A stretch of DNA of 15,339 nt. Origin: an uncultured Methylophaga sp. GTDB lineage: Bacteria; Pseudomonadota; Gammaproteobacteria; Nitrosococcales; Methylophagaceae. The notes beneath the pieces are model-generated. The model saw nothing but the letters and a program-made list of their open reading frames with translations, was not told the origin of the DNA and did not search any database. The stretch covers positions 1-15,339 of the forward strand of contig CANRLD010000018.1 in assembly GCA_947631375.1 (NCBI GenBank), in the 5' to 3' direction. Made by a program: the position numbers and the translations under genes. Position 1 is the first letter of the stretch. Every line of letters begins with the position of its first letter. Of this stretch, positions 6,909-15,239 are shown in pieces.

Positions 6909-7467
6909 AGTTTCGCTGGCTGAACTGAAAAGTCAGCTGGTAGAACATTATCGTTGGTTACGCCAGTATGGGTGCAATGATTCACATAGCGGGAACGCGT
7001 CTTTACGTTGGCATAATCAGGTTTGGGTGACGCCTACCGGTTGCTGTGCCGACACCCTCACCCCAGAAATGCTGGTCGCCTGTGATTTCAATGGACAGAT
7101 CGACGAAGCGGCTTCACTGGATGCGGCCTTACATCTGGCAACCTACCAGAATAACCCGCAGGCCGGAGCCATTTTTCATAGCCATGATCCGCACGCGATT
7201 ACGATGACGCTGGATGGACAGCCGTTTATCCCGATTGATTTTGAAGGGCAGTATTATTTTCCCCAGGTGGCGGTGCTCACTATTGATTATGCCGATTATC
7301 TTCAGCTGTCACCGTCTATGGTTGCTCAGGCATTAAGAGAACATAAGGTAGTAATTGTTCGCGGGCGCGGTGTTTACAGTTGTGCGGAGACAGTGAATAT
7401 CGCCTACAAGTGGAGCTGCTCGGTAGAGCTTTCTGCAAAAATAGCCTGGCTTGCCGCTCAACGCTGA
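6901..7467 (+). CDS. Class II aldolase/adducin-fold protein with altered active-site residues
   Basis: A 188-residue protein of typical class II aldolase/adducin size. Family signatures are SGNASLRW (30-36), the VTPTG loop (43-47), a zinc-site segment IFHSHDPHA (His93, His95) and the C-terminal VNIAYKWSCSVELSAKIAWLA. Two key positions differ from the fuculose-1-phosphate aldolase pattern. The catalytic Glu of the SSE motif appears as Asp74 (SLDAALHLA), and the third zinc-binding His of GHG appears as Arg156 (GRGVYS). It may be a diverged enzyme or a non-aldolase. The start is ATG 6901; an in-frame ATG at 6820 lies inside the TPR gene and is unlikely. It sits immediately before ovoA, so a role in ovothiol or thiol-histidine metabolism is possible, but nothing in the sequence proves it. 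Confidence 0.85.
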   Translation: MPEVSLAELKSQLVEHYRWLRQYGCNDSHSGNASLRWHNQVWVTPTGCCADTLTPEMLVACDFNGQIDEAASLDAALHLATYQNNPQAGAIFHSHDPHAITMTLDGQPFIPIDFEGQYYFPQVAVLTIDYADYLQLSPSMVAQALREHKVVIVRGRGVYSCAETVNIAYKWSCSVELSAKIAWLAAQR

Positions 7468-7477
7468 ATTACCGTAA

Positions 7478-7518
7478 GGTATAAACTTGGCAGGCAGCGC
7501 AAAGCCGCGCTTTATACC
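7478..7518 (+). repeat. Inverted repeat between the aldolase-like gene and ovoA
   Basis: GGTATAAA (7478-7485) and TTTATACC (7511-7518) are perfect 8-nt inverted arms around a 25-nt GC-rich loop. In mRNA they could form a stem-loop 25 nt before the ATG at 7544, leaving the GAGGA ribosome binding site (7529-7533) free. The loop would contain the alternative TTG start at 7487. No T-run follows, so it is not an intrinsic terminator. It may tune mRNA stability or translation of ovoA, or be accidental. Confidence 0.45.
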
Positions 7519-7543
7519 GATAGCTCATGAGGATCTTCGATTG

Positions 7544-9691
7544 ATGAACAGCGAAAAAGCCTTCTCTCCTCCAGCGCAAAAAACAACATATTTACGAACG
7601 ACCCGGTTGGCCGGGATGGAGAGTGATGCTTTTCGTGCTGAGCTGCTCACTTATTTCAATACAACATTCGAGCGCTACGAATCGCTGTTTAACACACTTG
7701 CGACAGACGACGGTTTTTATCGGAAAAGTATTTCGCTACGGCATCCGCTGATTTTTTATTACGGTCATACCGCAACATTTTTCGTTAACAAGTTATTGCT
7801 GGCAGGGCTGCTGACACAGCGAATCAACCCGCGCTTTGAGTCAATGTTCGCAGTCGGTGTGGACGAAATGAGTTGGGATGATCTGGATGAAACGCATTAT
7901 GACTGGCCCACGGTGGCAGAAGTCGCTGCCTATCGCCAACAGGTGAAAGCGGTTATTCACCAATTGATAGCTGAACTGCCGCTACAGTTGCCTGTTGATT
8001 GGCAAAGTCCATGGTGGGTCATCCTGATGGGGATTGAGCATGAGCAGATCCATCTGGAAACCTCCTCGGTGCTGATTCGGCAGCAGCAATTATCATTGGT
8101 GCAGCAACATGCTGACTGGTCAGCCTGTACCTTATCTTTGGAAGCTCCGGAGAACTGTCTGCTCACCGTGCCTGCTGGCAGGGTGGAGTTGGGCAAGCCA
8201 TTTGATGATGCCTATTATGGCTGGGATAACGAGTACGGTCAGCATCATGCAGAGGTTACTGAATTCAAGGCAGCCAAATATCTGGTCAGCAATCAGGAAT
8301 TTCTGGCATTTGTTGAAGCCGGTGGTTATCAGCAAGATCAATACTGGCAGGAAGAAGGTCTGCAATGGCGTGAGTTTACACAGGCAGAGTACCCGACTTT
8401 CTGGATCAAGTCAGCACAGGGTTGGCAACTTCGCCTGATGACTGAGGTTGTGCCGATGCGTTGGGACTGGCCAGCCGAAGTCAATTATCATGAAGCCAAA
8501 GCCTTTTGCGAGTGGAAAAGTGCTCAAACCGGCGAGAATGTGCGTTTGCCAACTGAAGATGAGTGGTATCGGCTGGCGCACTATGCCGGCGTGGAAGAAT
8601 TAACAGCACAGCCTGCCGCTGCAAATATTCATCTGGACCACTGGGCTTCTCCCTGTCCAGTAACGTCTTTTGCTCATGGCGATTTCTATGATGTGGTCGG
8701 CAATGTCTGGCAATGGACGGAAACCACGATATATCCGTTTGAAGGTTTTAAGGTGCACCCGTTGTATGATGACTTCACCACGCCAACGTTTGACGGCAAG
8801 CACAATCTGCTGAAAGGCGGCAGCTGGATCTCCTGTGGCAATGAGAGCCGTCTGTCATCACGCTACGCCTTCAGACGGCATTTTTTTCAGCACGCCGGTT
8901 TTCGTTATGTTGTTTCGGATACCGCAGCCGTGAACCTGAATATCGAGTATGAAACCGACAAATCGCTGAGTGAATATGCCGAGTTTCACTATGGTGAAGG
9001 TTATTTTGGCGTGCCAAACTTTCCACAGGCAATGGCGCAACTGGCGCTGGCAAAAATGGCTGGCAAACCGATGAAACGTGCTTTGGATCTGGGCTGTTCC
9101 GTTGGCCGGGCTAGCTTTGAACTGGCGCGACAGTTTGAGCATGTCACTGCGATTGATTTTTCTGCCCGTTCCATCAACTTCGGTGTGCAGCTGCAACAGC
9201 AAGGCGTTATTCGCTATACCATTGTGGAAGAAGGCGAATTGCTACTGTACCGTGAACGGCGTCTGGCACAGCTTGGCTTGCAGGAAACAGCAGATAAAGT
9301 GACCTTTATGCAAGGCGATGCCTGCAATCTGAAAGCGGTTTATCGGGACTATGATCTGGTGCTGGCACTTAATCTGCTGGATCGGTTATATGCTCCACGG
9401 CTATTTTTACAACAGATCCACCAGCGTATTCATGTCGGTGGGTTGTTAGTCATCGCTTCACCTTATACTTGGCTCGAAGTTCATACAGAGAAAGCCAATT
9501 GGTTAGGCGGCTTTAAGCAGGATGGCGAGCGGGTTTCAACACTGGATGGTATTAGACATGTGCTGGAGAAGCATTTCAGGCTGATTGAAGGACCATTTTC
9601 GCAACCTTTTGTGTTGCGTGAAACACAACGTAAATTCCAGCATACGTTGTCAGAGGTGACTATCTGGGAACGGCTCGATGAGCAGGATTGA
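7544..9691 (+). CDS. ovoA: OvoA: 5-histidylcysteine sulfoxide synthase with C-terminal methyltransferase domain
   Basis: OvoA is a non-heme Fe(II) enzyme that joins cysteine to histidine with O2 to give 5-histidylcysteine sulfoxide, the first step to ovothiol. Its C-terminal domain methylates the imidazole in the last step. The 715-residue protein has an N-terminal DinB-like domain (YYGHTATF with His75, and HX3HXE as His166, His170, Glu172, the three His being the expected iron ligands). An FGE-sulfatase-type domain runs from about 207 to 455 (LTVPAGRVELG to GGSWISCGNESR, RYAFRRHFFQHAGFRYV). A SAM-methyltransferase domain spans about 490-715, with motif I ALDLGCSVGRASFE (Asp515). I chose ATG 7544 (GAGGA 10 nt upstream). 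The frame is open to a TTG at 7487, preceded by AAGG, which would add 19 residues. It overlaps ovoB by 14 nt. Confidence 0.95.
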   Translation: MNSEKAFSPPAQKTTYLRTTRLAGMESDAFRAELLTYFNTTFERYESLFNTLATDDGFYRKSISLRHPLIFYYGHTATFFVNKLLLAGLLTQRINPRFESMFAVGVDEMSWDDLDETHYDWPTVAEVAAYRQQVKAVIHQLIAELPLQLPVDWQSPWWVILMGIEHEQIHLETSSVLIRQQQLSLVQQHADWSACTLSLEAPENCLLTVPAGRVELGKPFDDAYYGWDNEYGQHHAEVTEFKAAKYLVSNQEFLAFVEAGGYQQDQYWQEEGLQWREFTQAEYPTFWIKSAQGWQLRLMTEVVPMRWDWPAEVNYHEAKAFCEWKSAQTGENVRLPTEDEWYRLAHYAGVEELTAQPAAANIHLDHWASPCPVTSFAHGDFYDVVGNVWQWTETTIYPFEGFKVHPLYDDFTTPTFDGKHNLLKGGSWISCGNESRLSSRYAFRRHFFQHAGFRYVVSDTAAVNLNIEYETDKSLSEYAEFHYGEGYFGVPNFPQAMAQLALAKMAGKPMKRALDLGCSVGRASFELARQFEHVTAIDFSARSINFGVQLQQQGVIRYTIVEEGELLLYRERRLAQLGLQETADKVTFMQGDACNLKAVYRDYDLVLALNLLDRLYAPRLFLQQIHQRIHVGGLLVIASPYTWLEVHTEKANWLGGFKQDGERVSTLDGIRHVLEKHFRLIEGPFSQPFVLRETQRKFQHTLSEVTIWERLDEQD

Positions 9692-10853
9692 TTTTGATCA
9701 GTTAATCGATCGCAGCGGCACCTACAGTCTTAAATACACGGCGAGGCAACGCTTGTTTGGCCGGGAGGATGCCATTCCGCTATGGGTCGCCGATATGGAT
9801 TTTGCCGCACCGCAAGCGGTTACCCAGGCGCTGTCTGCCAGAGCGCAGCATCCGCTCTATGGCTATAGCGAATATCCGCCAGCCTTGTATCAGGCAATAC
9901 AGCAGTGGTTTTTACGGCGGCATCAGTGGGAAATTGCAGCTGAACATATCGTGATATGTCCAGGTGTCGTGCCATCGCTGCATGCCACGATTATCGCGCT
10001 GACACAACAGGCTGATGGGGTGATTGTCCAGCCGCCGGTCTATTTTCCGTTTTTCACCGCGGTGACGGAAACGCAAAGAACACTGCTGCACAACCCATTA
10101 CTCTTAGTGGATGATGTTTATCAAATAAACTTTGATCAGCTGGCGTTGCAAGCGGCGGCTGGAGCCAAAATGCTGCTGCTTTGTTCGCCGCATAATCCGG
10201 GAGGGCGTGTCTGGAGCGAGGCTGAGCTGCAACAACTGCTTGATATTGCCAGACAATATAAATTGCTTATCATCAGTGATGAGATTCACGCCGATTTAGT
10301 ATTGACGGGCCGACGGCATATTCCGTTGGCGGCATTGGCGGAAGATGTGCCAGTGATAACCGCTGTGTCGGCCAGTAAAACCTTTAATATTGCTGGTCTG
10401 GGCATGTCGATGCTGATTGTGCCGGATGCCGGCCACAAAAAAGCGATTGAGTCGGTTTTTAACACATGGCATGTCAGTGCGGCGAATCCGTTCAGTATTG
10501 AAGCGACCATAGCCGCCTATCAGCAGGGGGAGCCGTGGCTGGATGCACTGCTGGAGTATTTACAGCAAACCTGCCAATGGGTGCAGCAGTTTTTTGCGAC
10601 GCAGTTACCAATGATTCGAGTGTTGCCGATACAGGCGACCTATCTATTGTGGCTTGATTGTCGGGCATTGCAGTTGAATGATAGACAGCTTGGAAGGTTT
10701 TTTGTCGAGCAGGCAGGAGTGGCGATGAACCCTGGAGTGATGTTTGGTGAAGGCGGCAGTGGCTTTATGCGGATGAATATTGCCGCGCCGCGTGCCATTA
10801 TTGAGCAGGCTTGTCGACAGATCGTTGCTGCTTGGGAAGCGATGCCCCAATAG
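9678..10853 (+). CDS. ovoB: OvoB: PLP-dependent C-S lyase of ovothiol biosynthesis (MalY/PatB family)
   Basis: A 391-residue fold-type I PLP enzyme of the MalY/PatB aminotransferase-like family, at full length. It has the N-terminal family pattern IPLWVADMDFAAP, the HNPGGR turn (172-177), Asp201 in ISDEIHADL (contacts the PLP ring nitrogen), the Schiff-base Lys234 in SASKTFNIAGLG and Arg365 in GFMRMNIAAPR (substrate carboxylate). MalY/PatB enzymes cleave cystathionine or cysteine C-S bonds. Its 14-nt overlap with ovoA indicates it is the ovothiol sulfoxide lyase, cleaving 5-histidylcysteine sulfoxide to the 5-thiohistidine, which OvoA then methylates. GGGAA lies 7 nt upstream of the ATG. The OvoB assignment rests on context plus family; from sequence alone it could be called a cystathionine beta-lyase. 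Confidence 0.9.
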   Translation: MSRIDFDQLIDRSGTYSLKYTARQRLFGREDAIPLWVADMDFAAPQAVTQALSARAQHPLYGYSEYPPALYQAIQQWFLRRHQWEIAAEHIVICPGVVPSLHATIIALTQQADGVIVQPPVYFPFFTAVTETQRTLLHNPLLLVDDVYQINFDQLALQAAAGAKMLLLCSPHNPGGRVWSEAELQQLLDIARQYKLLIISDEIHADLVLTGRRHIPLAALAEDVPVITAVSASKTFNIAGLGMSMLIVPDAGHKKAIESVFNTWHVSAANPFSIEATIAAYQQGEPWLDALLEYLQQTCQWVQQFFATQLPMIRVLPIQATYLLWLDCRALQLNDRQLGRFFVEQAGVAMNPGVMFGEGGSGFMRMNIAAPRAIIEQACRQIVAAWEAMPQ

Positions 10854-11086
10854 CTGGTTGATAGCGAGTTGTTTGTAGAAAAACACCGTAAAATCCTGTG
10901 CTTGTTCGATAAAAGAGACAGAGAGAAATGGATTTCTTTCGCCACGTAACTCCCGTGTTTGCTACTATTGACAAGTTTTGAGATGTGATGCAGGTCTGAT
11001 GTTGCAGATACGATAATGCGCAGGCTTGTACATCGCGCTTTTATCCTGCTAACCTTCGGGCAACCTGATTTTTTGATTAAGAGATA
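10854..11086. other. 233-nt intergenic region before parE
   Basis: The gap between ovoB and parE should contain the end of the upstream transcript and a parE promoter, but neither is clear. There is a near-perfect inverted repeat at 10921-10940 (GAGAGAAAT, GG, ATTTCTTTC) with no T-run, a TTGACA at 10968-10973 without a well-spaced -10, and a GATAAT at 11012-11017 without a good -35. No intrinsic terminator of normal quality is visible. The parE ATG has only a weak purine tract (TAAGAG) upstream. Confidence 0.4.
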
Positions 11087-12979
11087 ATGAACAACATCTA
11101 CAACGCTGCGGCAATTGAGGTACTTACGGGGCTGGATCCAGTCAGAAAGCGCCCCGGAATGTACACAGATACCAGCCGCCCAAATCATTTGGCCCAGGAG
11201 GTCATTGATAATAGCGTTGATGAAGCAATTGCCGGTTTTGCCAGTAATATTCAGGTCGTGCTGCACCCCGACAATTCACTGGAAATTAGTGATGATGGGC
11301 GTGGAATGCCAGTGGATATCCACCCCGAAGAAGGTATTCCCGGCGTTGAGGTTATTCTGACCCGTCTGCATGCTGGCGGAAAGTTTTCCAATAAAAACTA
11401 TCGATTTTCCGGTGGTCTGCACGGTGTTGGGGTGTCCGTTGTCAACGCCCTGTCCAAACGTCTCGAAGTCACTATTCGCCGCGATGGCATCAGTTACAGC
11501 ATTGCATTTGAGCACGGCGTATTGGTGGAACCGTTATCCGAAACAGGAACGGTGGGTAAAAAAAATACCGGTACCAGCGTACGTTTTTGGCCGGATACCA
11601 GCTTTTTCGATGCGCCCAGGTTTCTGGTGTCGCGATTACGCCATATATTACGTGCCAAAGCGGTTTTGTGTCCGGGGCTGGTGGTTACTTTCGAAGACTT
11701 GAGCAGCAGCGACAAGCAAAAAGATCGCTGGTGCTATGAAGATGGTCTGAACAGCTATCTGACCAATTCGATGACCGATATTCCCTGCGTGCCTGCCAAA
11801 CCGTTTATTGGTCATTTTGATGATACCGATCAGCAAGTTGATTGGGCGTTAATGTGGCAACTGGAACCGGCAGATGTGATTAACGAAAGTTATGTCAACC
11901 TTATCCCCACAGCGCAGGGCGGTACTCATGTAAATGGTTTGCGCTCCGGTCTGCTGGATGCTTTACGCGAGTTTTGTGAGTTTCGCAGTCTGCTGCCGCG
12001 CGGAGTGAAACTCTCTGCTGAAGATATTTGGGAACGTTGCTGCTATGTTATCTCGGTAAAGTTGCAGGATCCGCAGTTTTCCGGACAAACCAAGGAACGT
12101 TTGTCATCGCGCCAGTGTGCTGGCTTTGTGACTGGCGCGGTGAAAGATTCTTTCAGTTTATGGCTGAACCACCACGTTGAAGATGGTGAAAAGATTGCCG
12201 AACTTGCCATTAATAATGCGCAATCAAGATTAAAGCAGGCCAAAAAAGTAGTACGCAAACGGGTGCAGTCCGGCCCGGCGTTGCCCGGTAAATTGGCCGA
12301 CTGTACTTCGCAGGATCCTTCTCGCACAGAACTATTTCTGGTGGAAGGGGATTCAGCAGGAGGTAGTGCGAAGCAGGGGCGGGATCGCACATTTCAGGCC
12401 ATTATGCCGTTACGTGGCAAGATCCTGAATACTTGGGAGGTCGATGCCTCACAAGTGCTGGCTTCTCAGGAAGTTCATGATATTGCCGTGGCAATTGGTG
12501 TCGATCCCGGCTCGGATGATTTGTCAGGTTTGCGTTATGACAAAATCTGTATTCTAGCCGATGCCGATTCGGACGGCGCACATATTGCCACCTTGTTGTG
12601 CGCGTTATTTGTTCGTCATTTTCGGCCGTTGGTCGCAGCTGGACATATCTGCGTTGCCATGCCGCCGTTATATCGAATTGATGTTGGCAAACAGGTGTTT
12701 TACGCCCTGGATGATGATGAACGGCAGATCATTCTGGATCGTATTGCGCGCGACAATATCAGAGGTAAAGTCAGTATTCAGCGGTTCAAGGGATTAGGCG
12801 AAATGAATCCCCTGCAACTGCGGGAAACCACGATGGCGCCGGACACACGGCGACTTATTCGTCTGACGCTTGATGCAGAAGACGATACCTTTATGATGCT
12901 TGATAAGTTATTGGCTAAAAAACGCGCCGCCGATCGCAAGATCTGGCTGGAACAACACGGTGATCTGGCCGTAGTGTAA
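11087..12979 (+). CDS. parE: DNA topoisomerase IV subunit B (ParE)
   Basis: The 630-residue length is the same as enterobacterial ParE. This is the ATPase subunit of topoisomerase IV, which unlinks daughter chromosomes. The GHKL ATPase domain shows EVIDNSVDEA (Glu38, Asn42), DDGRGMP (69-75) and GGLHGVGVSVVNALS. The transducer domain carries QTKERLSSRQC. The Toprim domain shows LFLVEGDSAGGSAKQGRDR (Glu420) and DADSDGAH (Asp492, Asp494, Asp496), which bind the catalytic metals. The C-terminal part has KGLGEMNP and LRETTMAPDTRR. The similarity is to ParE rather than GyrB: KRPGMYTDTSRPNHL is the ParE form, and there is no GyrB-type insertion in the Toprim region. parC follows after 22 nt in the same direction, making a parE-parC operon. 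Confidence 0.98.
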   Translation: MNNIYNAAAIEVLTGLDPVRKRPGMYTDTSRPNHLAQEVIDNSVDEAIAGFASNIQVVLHPDNSLEISDDGRGMPVDIHPEEGIPGVEVILTRLHAGGKFSNKNYRFSGGLHGVGVSVVNALSKRLEVTIRRDGISYSIAFEHGVLVEPLSETGTVGKKNTGTSVRFWPDTSFFDAPRFLVSRLRHILRAKAVLCPGLVVTFEDLSSSDKQKDRWCYEDGLNSYLTNSMTDIPCVPAKPFIGHFDDTDQQVDWALMWQLEPADVINESYVNLIPTAQGGTHVNGLRSGLLDALREFCEFRSLLPRGVKLSAEDIWERCCYVISVKLQDPQFSGQTKERLSSRQCAGFVTGAVKDSFSLWLNHHVEDGEKIAELAINNAQSRLKQAKKVVRKRVQSGPALPGKLADCTSQDPSRTELFLVEGDSAGGSAKQGRDRTFQAIMPLRGKILNTWEVDASQVLASQEVHDIAVAIGVDPGSDDLSGLRYDKICILADADSDGAHIATLLCALFVRHFRPLVAAGHICVAMPPLYRIDVGKQVFYALDDDERQIILDRIARDNIRGKVSIQRFKGLGEMNPLQLRETTMAPDTRRLIRLTLDAEDDTFMMLDKLLAKKRAADRKIWLEQHGDLAVV

Positions 12980-13001
12980 TTGGGACTGAGAGCTTGAAAC
13001 A

Positions 13002-15239
13002 ATGGCAATAGTGGACGATCTGGAACAGCAACCGCTTCGTGAATTCACGGAAAAAGCGTATCTGGGTTATTCCATGTATGTCATTCTGGATCGCGCCTTG
13101 CCGCACCTGGCTGATGGGCTGAAACCAGTGCAACGCCGTATTGTGTATGCAATGTCAGAGCTGGGGCTTAGCGCCGTATCCAAACATAAAAAATCGGCCC
13201 GTACTGTTGGTGATGTGCTGGGTAAATATCACCCGCATGGCGATTCGGCCTGTTATGAAGCCATGGTATTGATGGCACAGCCATTTTCCTATCGTTATAC
13301 CTTGATTGACGGGCAGGGAAACTGGGGCTCCATGGATGATCCCAAATCCTTTGCCGCCATGCGCTATACCGAAGCCCGTCTGGCACCTTATGCCCAAAGT
13401 TTGCTAAGCGAACTGGGACAAGGAACGGTTGAATGGATTCCAAACTTTGATGGCACGATGGATGAGCCGCAATTACTGCCGGCACGGCTGCCCAATGTAT
13501 TACTCAATGGCGCTACCGGTATTGCTGTCGGGATGGCGACGGATATTTTGCCGCACAATCTGCGAGAAGTGGTCAACGCCTGCCTGTTGCTGCTCAAATC
13601 GCCGAAAAGCACGCTGGATGATTTACTGACTGAAATTCAGGGGCCGGATTTTCCCACCGGAGGCGAAATTATTTCCTCATCGGCCGAAATCCGCAAAATC
13701 TACGAAACCGGCCACGGTTCGATTCGCCAACGTGCGTCCTATGTTATTGAAGATCATGAAATCATTATTCATGCGCTGCCATATCAGGTGTCTGGCGCCA
13801 AGGTGCTGGAGCAGATTGCCGCGCAAATGCACAGTAAAAAGCTGCCAATGGTCGCTGACTTACGGGATGAATCGGATCATGAACAGCCGGTCCGGTTGGT
13901 GATTGTGCCGCGTTCTAACCGGGTCGATATTGAGAGTTTGATGTCGCACCTGTTTGCCACCACCGATCTGGAACGCAGCTATCGCGTCAATATGAACATG
14001 ATTGGTCTGGATGGCCGTCCGCAAGTGAAAAACCTGTTGCAGCTGCTTAACGAGTGGCTGCTTTATCGTATTGAAACCGTACGCCGTCGTTTGCAGCACC
14101 GCCTGGATAAAGTGCTGGATCGGATGCATGTGCTGGAAGGCTTGCTGATCGCCTATCTCAATATTGACGAAGTCATTGCCATTATCCGCAATGAAGATGA
14201 TCCCAAAGCCGAGCTGATGGCACGGTTTAATCTGAGTGATCGCCAGGCTGAATCCATTCTTGAATTACGTTTGCGCCATTTGGCCAAACTGGAAGAAATG
14301 AAGCTTAACAGTGAAATGGACGATCTGAGCAAGGAGCGTAAATCACTGGAATTATTACTCAGCTCGGAAACCCGCCTGAAAACGTTGATTCGTAAAGAGT
14401 TGACGGCAGATGCGGAAAAATACGGCGATGAAAGACGTAGTGAAATTACCCAGCGTGAAGCCGCTAAGGCATTGAGTGAAACAGAGCTGTTACCTACAGA
14501 ACCTCTGACTATTGTGTTATCTGCCAGTGGCTGGGTGCGGGCAGCAAAAGGTCATGATGTTGAACCGGAAGAGTTGAATTACCGGACAGGCGATCATTAT
14601 ATGGCTTCTGTCAAAGCCCGCAGTAACCAGCAAATTGTCTTTCTGGATGAAGCAGGACGCAGTTATTCGTTGCCGGCGCATACATTACCCTCAGCCAGAG
14701 GGCACGGCGAGCCATTGAGTGGTCGCTTGCAGTCTGCCGCAGAAGTCCGCTTTGTCGCGATTATTGCCGCCGACGATGAGCAAATGGTGTTATTGGCGAA
14801 CAGTGCAGGCTATGGTTTCGTAACCCGATTTTCCAACCTGTTAGCAAAAAACAAAGCAGGTAAAGCGGTGTTTAACGTACCAGCGAAGGCGAGTTTGTTG
14901 CCGCCGCTGATAGTGGATGATATCGCTACGCAACAGCTGGCAGCTGCGGCGGGCGATGGTCGTTTACTGGTGTTTGCTGTCAGTGAGTTGCCGGAGATGA
15001 ATAAAGGTAAAGGCGTCAGACTTATCAACATTCCGCAGGCGCGCTTTAGCAGTGGCCAGGAATGGTTGCAGGCAGTAACACTGATTCCGCAAGACCATAG
15101 TTTGATGTTACACGCGGGTAGACGTCATCTGACATTGAAGCCTGCCGATTTACAGCATTATGCCGGTGAGCGTGGTAAGCGCGGACACAAGTTACCACGA
15201 GGTTTGCAGAAAGTGACGATGGTTGAAGTCGCTGAGTAA
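13002..15239 (+). CDS. parC: DNA topoisomerase IV subunit A (ParC)
   Basis: The 745-residue length is close to the 752 of E. coli ParC. This subunit cuts and rejoins DNA. The breakage-reunion domain begins FTEKAYLGYSMYVILDRALP and contains the quinolone-resistance-determining stretch GKYHPHGDSACYEAM, with Ser82 and Glu86 (equivalent to E. coli Ser80 and Glu84) in the wild-type susceptible form. The catalytic tyrosine is Tyr122 in AAMRYTEARL. A coiled-coil segment lies at about 350-490 (RIETVRRRLQHRLDKVLDRM, ILELRLRHLAKLEEMKL). The C-terminal beta-propeller-like DNA-binding domain (about 500-745) lacks the GyrA box, as expected for ParC. The gene is co-transcribed with parE. Confidence 0.98.
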   Translation: MAIVDDLEQQPLREFTEKAYLGYSMYVILDRALPHLADGLKPVQRRIVYAMSELGLSAVSKHKKSARTVGDVLGKYHPHGDSACYEAMVLMAQPFSYRYTLIDGQGNWGSMDDPKSFAAMRYTEARLAPYAQSLLSELGQGTVEWIPNFDGTMDEPQLLPARLPNVLLNGATGIAVGMATDILPHNLREVVNACLLLLKSPKSTLDDLLTEIQGPDFPTGGEIISSSAEIRKIYETGHGSIRQRASYVIEDHEIIIHALPYQVSGAKVLEQIAAQMHSKKLPMVADLRDESDHEQPVRLVIVPRSNRVDIESLMSHLFATTDLERSYRVNMNMIGLDGRPQVKNLLQLLNEWLLYRIETVRRRLQHRLDKVLDRMHVLEGLLIAYLNIDEVIAIIRNEDDPKAELMARFNLSDRQAESILELRLRHLAKLEEMKLNSEMDDLSKERKSLELLLSSETRLKTLIRKELTADAEKYGDERRSEITQREAAKALSETELLPTEPLTIVLSASGWVRAAKGHDVEPEELNYRTGDHYMASVKARSNQQIVFLDEAGRSYSLPAHTLPSARGHGEPLSGRLQSAAEVRFVAIIAADDEQMVLLANSAGYGFVTRFSNLLAKNKAGKAVFNVPAKASLLPPLIVDDIATQQLAAAAGDGRLLVFAVSELPEMNKGKGVRLINIPQARFSSGQEWLQAVTLIPQDHSLMLHAGRRHLTLKPADLQHYAGERGKRGHKLPRGLQKVTMVEVAE

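Noticed and set aside
9678..10853. Annotation as a plain cystathionine beta-lyase for methionine synthesis
   Set aside because: The family allows it, but the 14-nt overlap with ovoA points to the ovothiol sulfoxide lyase. No methionine pathway gene is nearby.
11052..11077. CCTTCGGG followed by a T-run as a terminator before parE
   Set aside because: Only a two-base-pair stem can form around TTCG, and the T-run is 15 nt away from the start of parE with no stable hairpin adjoining it.
10640..11266. 208-codon open frame on the minus strand across the ovoB end and parE start
   Set aside because: It overlaps two well-supported genes, its translation is low-complexity without a recognisable domain, and no ribosome binding site is evident.
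13220..13270. Quinolone-resistance substitutions in ParC
   Set aside because: Ser82 and Glu86 are the ordinary susceptible residues, so there is nothing unusual.
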